DNA of 64,000 nucleotides from Siphonodentalium dalli (GCA_032622095.1 CP136069.1:120086126-120150125); one strand, 5' to 3'; shown: positions 11,684-23,345, counted from the stretch's first letter. Translations and numbers: made by a program. Notes: generated by a model not told the origin, from the sequence alone.

Positions 11684-11939
11684 CATAGTGTGTGATGGAT
11701 GCGGAGAAAGCTATATTGGGGAGACTGGCAATAGTGTGGTTGAGCGTATGCGAATCCACCGACAGCATATTAAGCAGCCAGAATACAGGAAGATTCCATT
11801 GAGTGCCCATCTGTACGATTGTGGAAGAAAGAGTTTCCATGTCTTCCCGTTCTGCAAGATGTACAAGAGCAAAATACATCGCAAGATTCGGGAAGATTTC
11901 TTCAAAATCCTGTTCAAAGCAAAACTAAATGCTGACTAA
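11684..11939 (+). pseudogene. Penelope-like element GIY-YIG endonuclease, 5'-truncated ORF end
   Basis: The frame reads IVCDGCGESYIGETGN, then SVVERMRIHRQHIKQPEYR, then PLSAHLYDCG, FHVFPFCKMYKSK and IREDFFKILFKAKLNAD before a stop at 11937-11939. The C-x2-CGE-x-YIGETGN core, the RMRIHR helix with the catalytic-type Arg, the HL-x-C motif and the closing F-x-PKLN-like end match the C-terminal GIY-YIG endonuclease of Penelope-like retroelements. The reverse transcriptase domain is absent: upstream sequence is replaced by the 29-bp inverted repeat. No Met starts the frame, so this is a dead fragment. A free-standing GIY-YIG repeat is the alternative. The surviving end has no internal stop. Confidence 0.85.
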
Positions 11940-12000
11940 TGACGTAATAGCCGGAAGTGCATGGGAGAGTTATCTCCCTTGCGTCTATTACGTACAACAA
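11940..12000 (+). mobile_element. Penelope-like element 3' region with small hairpin
   Basis: GACGTAATAG and CTATTACGT pair around GAGTTATCTCCCTT, forming a hairpin between the endonuclease stop and the ribozyme motif. Confidence 0.6.
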
Positions 12001-12004
12001 TAAC

Positions 12005-12052
12005 AGTCTACTGAAGAGTGCAATGATACTAAGCACGAAAGGCCTCTAGACT
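12005..12052 (+). ncRNA. Type I hammerhead ribozyme motif
   Basis: All core elements occur in the right order. Stem I 5' strand is AGTCTA (12005-12010). The core CTGAAGA (12011-12017) fits CUGANGA. Stem II is GTGC/GCAC (12018-12021 and 12033-12036) with an 11-nt loop. GAAA (12037-12040) follows. A minimal stem III forms from A-G and C-T around a two-base loop (12040-12045). The cleavage triplet CTC (12044-12046) fits NUH. Stem I closes with TAGACT (12047-12052), a perfect complement. Predicted cleavage is after C12046. Hammerheads with very short helix III have been described in Penelope-like retroelements, and this one lies 65 bp after such an ORF. Confidence 0.8.
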
Positions 12053-12142
12053 TACAAATGTATTAAATGATCGTTTTATAAGTCATGTCTCCCTTCTTTT
12101 GGATCATATATACAACTCTACGCTCAAGTACTATATAAACGG

Positions 12143-12145
<3 letters not shown>

Positions 12146-12190
<45 letters not shown>

Positions 12191-12205
12191 GTATGTACAT
12201 TTGTG

Positions 12206-12239
<34 letters not shown>

Positions 12240-12332
12240 GGTTTATGTATATGTATGTAGGGATATATATATGTGTGTATATATGTGTGTATGTATATGT
12301 ATGTATGAGTGTGTATGTATGTATGTATGTAT

Positions 12333-12364
<32 letters not shown>

Positions 12365-12365
12365 G

Positions 12366-12399
<34 letters not shown>

Positions 12400-12421
12400 G
12401 AGAGGGAGGGAGAGAGAGAGA
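12146..12421. repeat. (TA)n / (TATG)n / (GA)n compound microsatellite
   Basis: Long TA tracts alternate with TATG/TGTG tracts, ending in a purine block (GAGAGGGAGGGAGAGAGAG). The ORFs rich in Tyr-Ile and Met-Cys-Val here are artefacts. Confidence 0.97.
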
Positions 12422-12610
12422 TATGTCAGGCACGCTTTGAAATAAGAATTGTTCGATTTACAATATTGCTATATTTTTATCATTTCATTGTGAATAAATA
12501 ATATATAGCGCTATGTCCTATGTGCTTATATTGTCATTTTCTGTTGATATATTTGTTTTTGTGTGATTTAATTGTATATGTATCAATGATCTCCCATGAG
12601 GAGGAAATAA

Positions 12611-12612
<2 letters not shown>

Positions 12613-12650
<38 letters not shown>
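12613..12650. repeat. (TA)n microsatellite
   Basis: An uninterrupted AT/TA tract of about 38 bp. Confidence 0.97.
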
Positions 12651-12652
<2 letters not shown>

Positions 12653-12756
12653 CATCTGAACCTGTATTCTGGTCGATGAAAGGTAAAGGTTTGACATAGA
12701 CAAAATCCATTTTGAGCAATTATTTACTGATGTTATAAAAATGGCAATTTTCTTAC

Positions 12757-12981
12757 CTTGGGAGGTATGTTTTTCTACAATATCCCTCATCAGCGACACC
12801 AGAACGCCGTACGTCTTCATCCGATATTTTACCAGTTTGTGTGAAAATTGAGTACGGGAGCGAAGATAGTTACAAGGACAGAAAATAATGCAATCGCCGC
12901 CATGAAGGGCTGTCAAAATGGCCGCAACAGAAAGCCATGCTACGACGAAAGCAACATATTGGATAATAGAAGTGAAAATAC
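12757..12981 (-). CDS. Candidate internal exon, unknown membrane protein (weak)
   Basis: On the minus strand a frame of about 75 codons is open between an acceptor-like ACCAATAG (AG at 12983-12982) and a strong donor CAAG|GTAAGA (GT at 12756-12755). It begins with a hydrophobic stretch (IIQYVAFVVAWLSVAAIL), followed by CIIFCPCNYLRSR and a charged tail ending EKHTSQ. I do not recognise a family. A competing reading in another frame starts ATGGCGGCG (minus strand, about 12900) and gives a signal-peptide-like MAAIALFSVLVTIFAP before a possible donor at GTAAAA. Neither neighbouring exon is identified. Confidence 0.28.
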
Positions 12982-15398
12982 CTATTGGTAATTTACAAGT
13001 ATGTTGCTAAATATCTTTAAAGGTAAACATATCATTAAAACAGACCCAACTGAATGATTTATCGGTCACTGCAACGCGAGTAAAACCCAATGATTTACAT
13101 CTTTAAATTTCTGGGTTTCTGCTTAGAATGCATCCCACAGTCGGGCCAAAAATAATAAGTTCGGGCATGCAACACACGAAGAAATGTTTTGCCACACAGT
13201 GCGCGGTAGATTCATTTGGAATCAGGACTAATTATTGAATGTAACGCAGAAACTGAAATGCACACACTTGCGGTGTAAACACTAGAGTTACATTTCCGGA
13301 ATATCAACAGTCTCCGTGATAATAAACCATGCATTTAGGTCGTAATGCTGATTATATTGTATAAACACTCATCTCTTCAATAGAGTATGTCGTACATTTT
13401 ATTTAAGACTAATTTTCATGCTGTTACCAAACCGGTTTCTTAGTAGACAAATTACTTACTTCAATCGACACTGTCTTTATAACTGGAATATGCTACCAAA
13501 CAATGAACAATATTAGTTTTCAGTATCTTGTTGTTTGGAAATATCTTTCAATTGCCACCTACGTACTTCGGGCTAAATATCAGGTCATCAGCGTTTAAAG
13601 CTGTTATTTCTGCATTGAACGTTCACTCAATGTTGATATTTATGGTTTTGTGTGACATTAGGGAGAAGGGATAAACGCGATGATGCGGTTGCAGAACACG
13701 TAGTACGTTTCGCGTATATGTGGCCTTAGTGAATATAAGCAAATATTATTTCCAGGTATAAAGACAGTCTCTGGCACAGAGTTTTTAGGCAATTTTGGTT
13801 ATGTTGAGAATTTATTGAAGTTTGTCGATGGGACTCCTTTTTATTTGTGATATTATTATGATAAAAGCTAAATATTCGTGTTTCATCACTTGACCGGAGG
13901 CCACTACGGCTACTATTTTAAGACAATAGGACAATAGGATTTAGAAATTTTACCCAATAATCCACGAAGAGCTCCCATACTGTTCTATAGTAGTGAATTT
14001 TGACGTATGTGATGTTGTAGATATACAAATAAATGATGATCGGTCACATTCGAGAGACTGCTCTGAGTAATATATTGCTGCTTCTATAAAATGCCACATG
14101 TTAAATACATCCCTATTAAATCGCATTTAACTGTTTAACTACACATATATTACACGATTCAAGATAAACAGTACAGATAAAACTGCGTTATTTTTCTGTT
14201 TCTGGGCGCCCAAAAGGTCCAGATTTAACCGTTGTGTGACACCCTGCTTTCGCTTGCCCCCCTCTCTCTCTTAAGATTCATTAGAGAGAATTCGTACATC
14301 TCTTATCAAAAGTTTCCCTTATACTCTGAAATTATTCTTCTTCGCATAATTCGAGTTCACTCTTTTTGGACTAGCTATTCAATTATACACAAATTGTAAA
14401 TTTAATTCGATTTTGTCTATTTTGTCGGTCAGTTTGGGACAGGCATTCTACCGTATGGGTTACGACTAAAAATTAATTGTTTGTGTGTACATTGTATTTT
14501 ATTACTACATGTTAATTGGTGTCAGCTGGTGCACCCAGCACAGAACTTCAGAATGTTCCATACCAACTGCCATCCTGGACGCCATCTTGGATTACAAAAA
14601 ACATACCCAAAGCGGATTTTAGCAAATTTTGGATCTTTTATAGAGGATATATTCCTCTTCAAAATGGAATAAAAACCAACTTAGTCCAAATTTGTTCTAG
14701 ATTGAACCTAAATTTTTAGTGTATCGACCAGACTACTGTTACAACCTCTCAATAGCACACAGCCCAATACAAGGTCCGATACTAAATATATACTCGATGC
14801 CAAGTATTTGTGCATTTGTTCTGAAAGTTTAGTTAAACATTCAGTTCGTTTGACAAATTCATTTATTAATGTTATTTCTCATGTTGCCGATGTAAAACCT
14901 TTTGAAAAGGGGCTCTGAGAGTATACAGATGTGATCTCGATAACAATAATGCTTCTCAAAAATGTGATTTAAATTAAAAAATAATATTATTGAAATAAGA
15001 CTTTTAAGACATGTTTTGGGTTGGAACTATATATGTACACAAATCTACTAATCTATTTGACATTGGTGTTTCTATTTGTATGTATGTGTTTATCGAATAT
15101 AAAATTGAGAAAATATGAAAGGCGGTTGCGAATTCATTCTTGGAAAATCATCCGTTCACAGAACACCGGGCTTTAATGACATCTTATAGTTGAATTATCC
15201 CAAATCAAAACCCGTGGTATAATCGGTTCTAATTTTTTAAGTGGTGTTAACGTCATACACATAATACTTATTTCTATCCATTTTGATGTATACACATTCT
15301 GAATCTCCGAAGGTGACGATTGTCAAATAAAAGTATCGTATCGTATGACAATTGGAAATTGTAAGTGTGATATCAATACACCGAAAGATGACCACTTA
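12982..15398. other. No gene recognised
   Basis: AT-rich non-coding sequence. Near 14540-14600 there is a GCCATCCTGGACGCCATCTT segment of the kind shared with dispersed repeats near 29350 and 56130. Nothing else is supported. Confidence 0.6.
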
Positions 15399-16148
15399 AG
15401 CCCCGGTTCCATATGCCCGATTTCCCACCCCGAATGTTCCCGAATGACTCCCGAATCATAATTTTGCAAAAATCGTGGAGTAAGTTCGGGACGAGTCGGG
15501 ACAGTGAATTTTTACCCCCGAACATGATCGGGGATATCGGTGCTATCGGGGTCGATTCGGGACAATTCTGGACTCGCTCCCGATAGTTTTGAAATGTTCA
15601 AAACTATCGGGAGCCAAGCCGAATCGCTCCCGATTTGTAAATCATCGGGAGAAATTCGGGAGCAGTTCGGCACCTATTCGGGAGTAATCGGCAGTATTCG
15701 GTAGGTTATTCCCGAATTCGCCATGTATGGCTGCTTTTATACTGAGATCCGGTGTATCTGCAAAATTCGGCATCGATTCGGGACGTTCGGCAGCAATTGA
15801 ATACTAATTCGGTATCTATTCGGCATCAATTCGGTACCAGTTCGGCATTGATTCGGGGTATTCGGCAACAATTCGGTGTAAGTCGGTAGTAATCTGGGCA
15901 ATTTGGCAGCCACTCGCACGAAAGTTCGGGATCATTCGGGATCATTCGGGAATATATTCGGAAGCATTCTGGAATACTCGGCAATGTTCGGGACGATTAA
16001 ATTTTGTCATAATTCGGCATCAGTTCGGCGGCTTTTTGGAATAAAACTCGTCCAGAATTCTCTCGAATGCTGCCGATTTGGTCTGGTCCCGAATTTGTGC
16101 CGAATATACTTATTCGGGACAGAAAATCGGGAATATGGAACCGGGGCT
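15399..16148. mobile_element. 750-bp MITE with TTCGG-rich interior, TTA target duplication
   Basis: Terminal inverted repeats of about 27 bp begin AGCCCCGGTTCCATAT on both ends (15399-15425 and 16122-16148; one or two mismatches). They are flanked by TTA at 15396-15398 and 16149-16151. A 3-bp TTA duplication fits PIF/Harbinger-type elements. The interior is far richer in G+C than its surroundings and consists of dozens of short TTCGGG/TTCGGC (or CCCGAA) words spaced about 8-14 bp. No transposase frame is present. Confidence 0.85.
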
Positions 16149-17475
16149 TTAACTACGTCCCTGCACACTGTGTATTTTATAATTATGGGACAAATTAATG
16201 TTTGTACAGCTATATATATTATATACATCTATAGCTACCCTACATAACATATCAATGATGGATACAACTCTTATCTCCCATATTGTGACTTTTAAACGTG
16301 TTAACGATAAAATGATCCGGCTATCACAATGGCACTCGATAAGCATATTAAGGCTGGGTCCATTCATGGAGTTTACAATAATGTGTGTCATTGCGTGCGC
16401 ATATACTACCCGTAATAAGAGTGCGGCCATGTGATCGATTCGTCTCCTTGTGTGATCTACATGTACCCGATTAGACAAAAGCGACTCTGGCCTTCGCATG
16501 TTGTTCGAGCTATTTCATGTAGGCCGAATTACAATGGATTTATTTTGTCAGCATTATATATCAGAATTCAACATGCTCATTGCGAGTGTTATTCGTTCGT
16601 CGTTTACGTCTTAATTAGGAAATATAGCTGCTTAATTCTTAATTCAGGTACAGTATTTATACATGTATTGAACTGTTGAATATAATGGAAATCATTTTGT
16701 GTGTAAGCAGGTAACTGCGACTACCCGGGTATTCTTCCGGGTTTGTTATGATTTGTCTCGATCGATAACACCCTGGAGACGGTAATGGTTGTACTGTGAA
16801 ATTACGAATTAATTGTGATTCTTGGTTCACATGCATGCACGCCACACGCCTGGCTTCAGACCATTTTACAGATAGCGAGAATAATGCATTGTGGGCCAGA
16901 AAGTATCCAAACAAAGCCACGTGCTTTACGGCCGCTTGCATTTACTATGGGGTATTTAGGGTGGGTCTATACAAGACATGCATGCTAATGTGCTACATGT
17001 ATGTTGTTAGCGGGTCCTGTTGATTTAGTTATGAATGATGTTGGTGGGGCCAAAATGATGCTATTGAGAAATGTACTGTTATATTTCTCAAATTATCATT
17101 TTCGTGATCTTCGGCTAATCTGAATTTCCGATTCAAGGAAAAGCCAGTGTCAGAATGACCGTATATAATCTAAACTATTTTTATAATGTATGTGTTGATT
17201 TCGATGGGTTTTCAACAATCAGGCCAACTCTATTAATATATTATAGATTGTGTTTGTTCGTGAATGTTGCATGCAGACATTGGCCAAAAGCCATCAAAAA
17301 TTATATTCTCGGAAAAATGAAGGTACTTTTTTATTAACAGCTTCACAGTGGCCCACTAGCCATCACAGCTAAATCAGCAGCAGATACCATGAGCATAGGT
17401 CCCACCGACGTTATGGGTCAGAATCACGTTTTGCCAAAATTTACTGATATTTAAAAATGGATTTTCCCAAAATCT
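16149..17475. other. No gene recognised
   Basis: Overlapping short frames on both strands, none with a family motif. AT-rich non-coding DNA. Confidence 0.6.
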
Positions 17476-18147
17476 GTCTTTAACATTTCTTTTTGAAATT
17501 TGTTACAAGCGATTATTGTGACACTTATGACAAGACAACTCTGTAAATGTTGCTGTTTTTCGGTACCAATAACTTCTGTAAGATAGAACTTTTTTCTCAA
17601 AGTGCATGATATAATATCTGAAGATCATCAGAGGATACATATTGTTTCTTGATTTCTTGATACAAGAAATTTCATAATTATTTTCATGTAGAAAGACAAC
17701 CACCCATAAATAATTTTGTATATTTAAGAATGTTCATGCCATGTTTGCTGATCAATACAATTTTGGGCTGAGGTGAGTTTTAGGTAATAGGTCCATATAG
17801 TCAACTCTTCAGCTGACCAGGTATATCTAATTATGTGGCATATTTCCAGTTGATTGATCCATTCTTGAGTGGTCTAGCCTGCATACCAACATTTTTTATT
17901 GGGCTGAAGTATTTGTGGCTGCTCTATTCTTCATTGTAATATATGGGAGTATGATGTTATATCATGCAATTAAAATTTAACTGAACATTATGACGCAAAT
18001 GGGGCCTCCTTTCATAGAGCCAAGATAATAAGCTATTTGGTGATTGGATTGTTGTTTGAATTTTGTATTTACTATTTTTAGCAGTTCTTGGTACATAAAG
18101 CGACAAAAAGCATATAATATTTTTAACCTCTTATTATTTTTATCTTC
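17476..18147 (+). repeat. Direct duplication, copy 1 (672 bp)
   Basis: Matches 19636-20308 in the same orientation, 2160 bp away. Apart from about 40 divergent bases at the left end, I count roughly seven differences over about 630 bp. There are no terminal inverted repeats or clear target duplications. No coding potential. Confidence 0.95.
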
Positions 18148-19500
18148 TCGTAATAATAATTCAGATTATATATGCAATGAAGATGATGGTATTTTTCGCA
18201 GGATAGATCCAGAGAAATTTTTTGTTGAAAATTTCTATATAATTGCCATTTTTGGCTGAATTTATGGAAAACGTGCGTATGGCCCCGTAAACCCTCATTC
18301 CACCAATAACGTAACACGGTTACTGACATAATGGTTACATGTACATGTCGATTGAGGAAAAAGGACACACACTCTAATATACATACTAGATAATTGCCTG
18401 GAGTTGACTATGCTGGAATAGTGCTTGTGGGTATTGTCCACAACGCGAAGCGGGGTGAACTATCCGCACCCATGCATTGTGCATGCACCGTGGGATATCT
18501 CCACATAGTCAACGACAAGACACGCTCTAGTTAATATATTTCACCGAACAATTCGAGCATGATATGACATGCAAACTACTTAATCGTATCCCACCATCAC
18601 AAACTGCTGGACTGTTCATGAGGCGTTAATAATCAATTATAACCCGTTTACTGAGAACGAATATGAGTACCCCCTTACTGATAAACAGCTTATACAAGAA
18701 CCATAATTGTCGCAAGAATATGTCTTGAACTCATTAGTTCAATCAACCGAAACGCGAACAGTAGCCTATTAAAGTTTTATTTTGAATGCACGACAATCCG
18801 AAACTGTACCGCAAGTTGCCGTTTTTTCTATAACTATATTTTAAATATAGAGTTATTCCCCTTCCATTGAAAATACATTTTTAGTTTGAATTCTGTTGCG
18901 TTCTGGGAGCCATCACGGGGGGATCTCTTTATGATTTCAGCTGTTTTCTATTTCTCTATGGGCATCTTCTGAGACATAGACGTTTCAAATGGTGTGAATT
19001 ATAGTATTTTAATCATATTTTATAACATAAATTGTTATTAAAATCAAGGCACTATCAAAAATAACAGGTGACTCGGAAATTAAGTGGGCATTAAAGTCAA
19101 CACAAAGTCACAATTGCAGTTACGTTCATGTCATATCCGTCTATTCAGCGATATTCTACTATGCAGTATGTTTTGGCGCTCCAGTATTCATTAAGCGTTA
19201 TAGCCCCACTGTTATAATCCGCCTTTAGCTGGCGTATTCTTATTATTGAGATGTAACGTCATATGCAATGGCATTAAATCGTATGGAAACATAGCAATTG
19301 TGTGGTCTGCTTGATGTGAATATATATTGAAGAATAACCTGATATGTAATGACATAAAATCTCAAGGAAACCCGCGAAAACAAACAAAATCACATTTAAT
19401 GTTTTATTGTTTTAAGTTATTTCCTTCATAAAAGAGTCTTCGTGCTAAAGAACCCTCTCGATACTTTATAATTTAATAGAATTAACCTATAAAATAAAAG
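18148..19500. other. No gene recognised; contains a small palindromic element
   Basis: Mostly AT-rich non-coding DNA between the two duplicated segments. It includes the inverted repeat listed at 18403-18513. Confidence 0.6.
18403..18513. repeat. Small foldback element
   Basis: GTTGACTATG (18403-18412) is inverted as CATAGTCAAC (18504-18513), enclosing CpG-containing sequence with a nested CATGCATTGTGCATG palindrome. Confidence 0.65.
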
Positions 19501-19626
19501 AATTCGGAATAGCGAACCTTCGGAATAGAGAACCTTCGGAATAGCGAACCTTCGGAATATCGAACTTCGGAATAGTGAACCTTCGGAATAGTGAACCTTC
19601 GGAATAGCGAACCTTCGGAATAGAGA
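19501..19626 (+). repeat. 16-bp minisatellite (TTCGGAATAGCGAACC)n
   Basis: About eight units of TTCGGAATAGNGAACC, one of them shortened. It ends about 10 bp before the second copy of the 672-bp duplication, so it may mark the duplication breakpoint. Confidence 0.93.
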
Positions 19627-19635
19627 CATGTTCCC

Positions 19636-20308
19636 GTCTTTAACATTTCTTTTTTAAAATTTGGTACCAGCTATTATTGTGACACTTATGACAAGACAAC
19701 TCTGTAAAATGTTGCTGTTTTTCGGTACCAATAACTTCTGTAAGATAGAACTTTTTTTTCAAAGTGCATGATATAATATCTGAAGATCATCAGAGGATAC
19801 ATATTGTTTCTTGATTTCTTGATACAAGAAATTTCATAATTATTTTCATGTAGAAAGACAACCACCCATAAATAATTTTGTATATTTAAGAATGTTCATG
19901 CCATGTTTGCTGATCAATACAATTTTGGGCTGAGGTGAGTTTTAGGTAATATGTCCATATAGTCAACTCTTCAGCTGACCAGGTATATCTAATTATGTGG
20001 CATATTTCCAGTTGATTGATCCATTCTTGAGTGGTCTAGCCTGCAAACCAACATTTTTTATTGGGCTGAAGTATTTGTGGCTGCTCTATTCTTCATTGTA
20101 ATATATGGGAGTATGATGTTATATCATGCAATTAAAATTTAACTGAACATTATGACGCAAATGGGGCATCCTTTCATAGAGCCAAGATAATAAGCTATTT
20201 GGTGATTGGATTGTTGTTTGAATTTTGTATTTACTATTTTAGCAGTTCTTGGTACATAAAGCGACAAAAAGCATATCATATTTTTAACCTCTTATTATTT
20301 TTATCTTC
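19636..20308 (+). repeat. Direct duplication, copy 2 (673 bp)
   Basis: Counterpart of 17476-18147; differs by single-base changes and three or four 1-bp indels in homopolymers. It ends in TATCTTC, after which the flanks are unrelated. Confidence 0.95.
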
Positions 20309-21160
20309 ACATTGTCACCATATTACCATTCTCAAGGGTCCAAGGGCCATACACAAAGACCACCCACGCAAGTGACGTATACATTGTCAAAGACCCACAC
20401 CCACGGTTGTATACAGTCATACTCAAACACACACGCATCGTTACGTCATATAGGTCGGGGCGGGGTACTTCCTTTGATCTCCTTTGATCTCGGCGCTGAA
20501 GTATAATAACAATAGAATAACGAAATCTATTGTCATGACCATACCCCCAACTATGCAGCATCGAATTCCATACAACTAACATGTTATAAGGTGGCAATGA
20601 GGTAACCAAATGTTCCAGCCTCATAGCTGGATATTTAAAGATGGCATATCGCTCCCTAAATACGTTATATATAGTATAAATAATAAATATGAGTCGAAGA
20701 CACCTATCCAGAAACTCTTCTACCAATTAATATTGATCTTATATCGTCATTTTCTTATATAATGCGATAATCATTTGGACATTTTTCGTTAATAATTGTA
20801 TATCATACCATCAAAAACTATCAGGAAATCTCAGATAGAGATCGATTTCTCCCGCTTGATACGCTCCCCACGTTTCGGCAAGTCGTAACATCTCTCAGAT
20901 TGATCGCATAGAATATTCCATGCAGCAGATTGGAAATAGCATCAATATTAAACAATAGAATCGCTTCCGGGGGAGAGCTCTCCGCGTGATATACTAGATG
21001 GAGAAGCGTGTCCATTCGTAAGTCGACGAACAACGTCAGCATGTAGCTTTATTTCCCCATTAAGCGAATTCGCATGAACCTGAATTTATCTTCTGCTTTG
21101 TTAATAATTGTGTGCTTCCTTTGGATTCAAGAAAATAGTAGGATATCTATGGATTATCAG
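20309..21160. other. No gene recognised
   Basis: Two minus-strand frames were considered. One (20307-20726) has no ATG. The other (20821-21042) is a 73-codon ATG frame with protein-like composition but no recognised motif and no splice context. Confidence 0.5.
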
Positions 21161-21303
21161 ATGCATGTATGCACAATGTAGTCTTAAGATAACACTTAAT
21201 TCCATATTTAATATATGCTATTTCTTTTCGCAGATGCATGTATGCACAATGTAGTCTTAAGATAACAATTAATTCCATATTAAATATATGCTATTTCTAT
21301 TTC
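21161..21303 (+). repeat. 73-bp tandem duplication
   Basis: ATGCATGTATGCACAATGTA begins at 21161 and again at 21234. Both copies continue through TCTTAAGATAAC to TATATGCTATTTCT with a few differences. Confidence 0.93.
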
Positions 21304-21433
21304 TCCCCAGTACCGTGCAGTACGTACCATGCAAGTGCTGTTAATTGGAAAATAAAGCTATTTGATGTACATGCAGATCGTCTTGTGGCTGTCACGATGA
21401 TGCAACTGACACTAGCGCAGAAATAAGAATTAA

Positions 21434-21855
21434 AGGCCCACTTAATTTTAGAATACCCAGATAACATTATACACAACATATTCCATATTATATACCATTT
21501 GGAAGAGGAACCAAAAAGATATATATTCCACCAGCATAGGGAACAGCTGTGGCCTAGGAGTGTCCACCAAGTGATATAGATTCTCAGATTAATTCCAAGA
21601 CTTCCCCCGATGTCAACCAAGAATGCATCAGAATTCAAACTAAGTAAAGAGCTAGAGTTATTCGCCTTCCATTGAGAATAATAGAATTTACAGTACAGTC
21701 GGGACAAATTAATCACAGAACACACCTCTGTACCCCGAAACATGTTCCCAGTTTATTCGGCCGGATCAGTATTGGAGCTTCCTCTTTCAAATGGTATACA
21801 ATATGGAATATGTTGCACATAATGTGATCTGATGATTGGAAAATTAAGTGGGCCT
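21434..21855. mobile_element. MITE with ~85-bp inverted repeats, TTAA (or TA) duplication
   Basis: Left end AGGCCCACTTAATTTT and right end AAAATTAAGTGGGCCT are inverted, and similarity continues for about 85 bp (CAACATATTCCATATT is shared). Flanks are TTAA at 21430-21433 and 21856-21859, as in piggyBac-type insertion. A TA duplication with AAGGCCC ends is equally possible. Minus-strand open frames across it look incidental. Confidence 0.8.
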
Positions 21856-21859
21856 TTAA

Positions 21860-22740
21860 TAAATTATGTGCTTGTAGGGCTATTGTAGAAATGTCGGTCA
21901 AGTTTTGTTTTATGTCAAATACCCATATATATACTTGGGACACAAGCCATTTGGGATAAAAAAATCATCTAAATAAAGTGTTCAAATGAAAAGTTTCGAG
22001 TGTTATCAAAACCTCTCCGCCTCGGACGGAGAGAGTCCGATAACTTGTTCCAGTAGACCGTTATATATTAATTATAGGCCTACTTGCCCTTACCAAAATA
22101 AAACAAATAATGATTTGATGATTTTTATATAAATATGCGAATGTTTGTGAGATCGTCGTGGTGACGGTCGTAGTTGCTGATGGTCATGATATGTTGCTCG
22201 TCGCCCGATTTGGGTTGGCCTCTTCAATACCGACCACGACAACTGTACCGTTCTACTGTGCAACATTTCTTGTCCCCAACGAATTTTCATTTTGTCGGTA
22301 ACATTGATACAATAGGTGGTCACAAAATCAGATATATCATATATATACGAACAAAAGCTTTGGTTCGTTATTATATTAACTGAGTTATTTTTGTTTGGAA
22401 AAACTATTTAATCTGAAAATTCAGGAATTTAAGTGTTGTTTTGTGAAAAAAATGTTTAATGTCTAGATAATTTTTTTTTTTTTACAGAACATAAACTTTG
22501 CAATACTTAAGAGCTATAACCTTCTAAGCTTTAACCTGTCAATGTATCAATTAGTTTTAACTTGATGCATCACCATTTCTGGATGATTAATTTTTTGAAA
22601 ACAAAATTATGAGGTTAATAATGTTGAAATAATGCATGCATCTCTACTCCACCTTAATATACCACGCCCACCAATAATTATTATTCAACGCGATCTATTA
22701 CTTCCTATCCATACATATAAAAGTCATGTCCCCGCGGGGG
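21860..22740. other. No gene recognised; one GC-rich hairpin
   Basis: CTCTCCG and CGGAGAG pair at about 22012-22032 inside otherwise AT-rich sequence. No coding or RNA gene is supported. Confidence 0.55.
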
Positions 22741-23000
22741 TAACGATTCGGTGAAAGATGAGGAATCTATACTGCCACTTGATTGGAAATACTCAGTCAA
22801 CTGGCCACCTTAATCTGTCTGCTTGGGTTAATTACCAATAACGCATACAAGTGCACATTCATACCCTGGGTATATAGATCGATGTGAATGAGTTACCCAT
22901 AGGCGGTGCATGGATCAATAAGGCGTATGTATATGCGTCGTTAAAAGGTAAACATTACGCTTTATTCTGCTGATCTAATGTGTGCTTCTGGCGACCCATT
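22740..23000 (+). repeat. Dispersed repeat, copy 1
   Basis: Shares ordered blocks with 23520-23825: an AGTCAAC block, AACGCATACAA, an AGATCGAT block, GGCG and GATCTAATNTGTGCTTCTGG. The copies are clearly diverged and unequal in length. Origin unknown. Confidence 0.65.
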
Positions 23001-23224
23001 CGTGTGATTGAGTGGGTCTTACATGTTCACACAAATAAAATGTATCTCTGATTGGGTGGTTTTTTTATTTTAGTGTGAAAATATCTCTATATTCTGGGCG
23101 GTGGGGGCGGAAAAAACGTAGCCAGGGGTGGGTTGGTCATAATCAGCTCAGAAATAACTTTTTTCCCCGCAAGCTGAAAATTGTTTCCTAAAGCCTGCAC
23201 ATGCAAAACGAGACCACACTCATT

Positions 23225-23345
23225 GGGGGGGGGGGGGGTGTTGTTATGTTATCGAGATATATGTTACAAATCTTCGAAATTGGAGGTGGGTCTCTGAAAA
23301 CCGGAACATTTTTTAGAAAAAAAGGGGGTGGTGGGTGCCAAAAAA
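23225..23345 (+). repeat. G-run repeat
   Basis: Starts with 14 G, then GGAGGTGGGTCT, a run of A and GGGGGTGGTGGGTG. It resembles 29106-29165 and 29516-29665, so probably the same dispersed repeat. It can form G-quadruplexes on paper. Confidence 0.7.

Noticed and set aside
12143-12501. Tyr/Ile- and Met/Cys/Val-rich frames on both strands
   Set aside because: Products of the TA/TATG microsatellite.
20307-20726. 139-codon minus-strand frame
   Set aside because: No ATG at its start, no recognised motif, and its end overlaps the duplicated non-coding block.
20821-21042. 73-codon ATG frame on the minus strand with protein-like composition
   Set aside because: No similarity recognised, no promoter or splice context; insufficient to call a gene.
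21297-21743. 148-codon minus-strand frame with an ATG
   Set aside because: Lies inside the MITE at 21434-21855 and runs through one of its inverted repeats; biased low-complexity composition.
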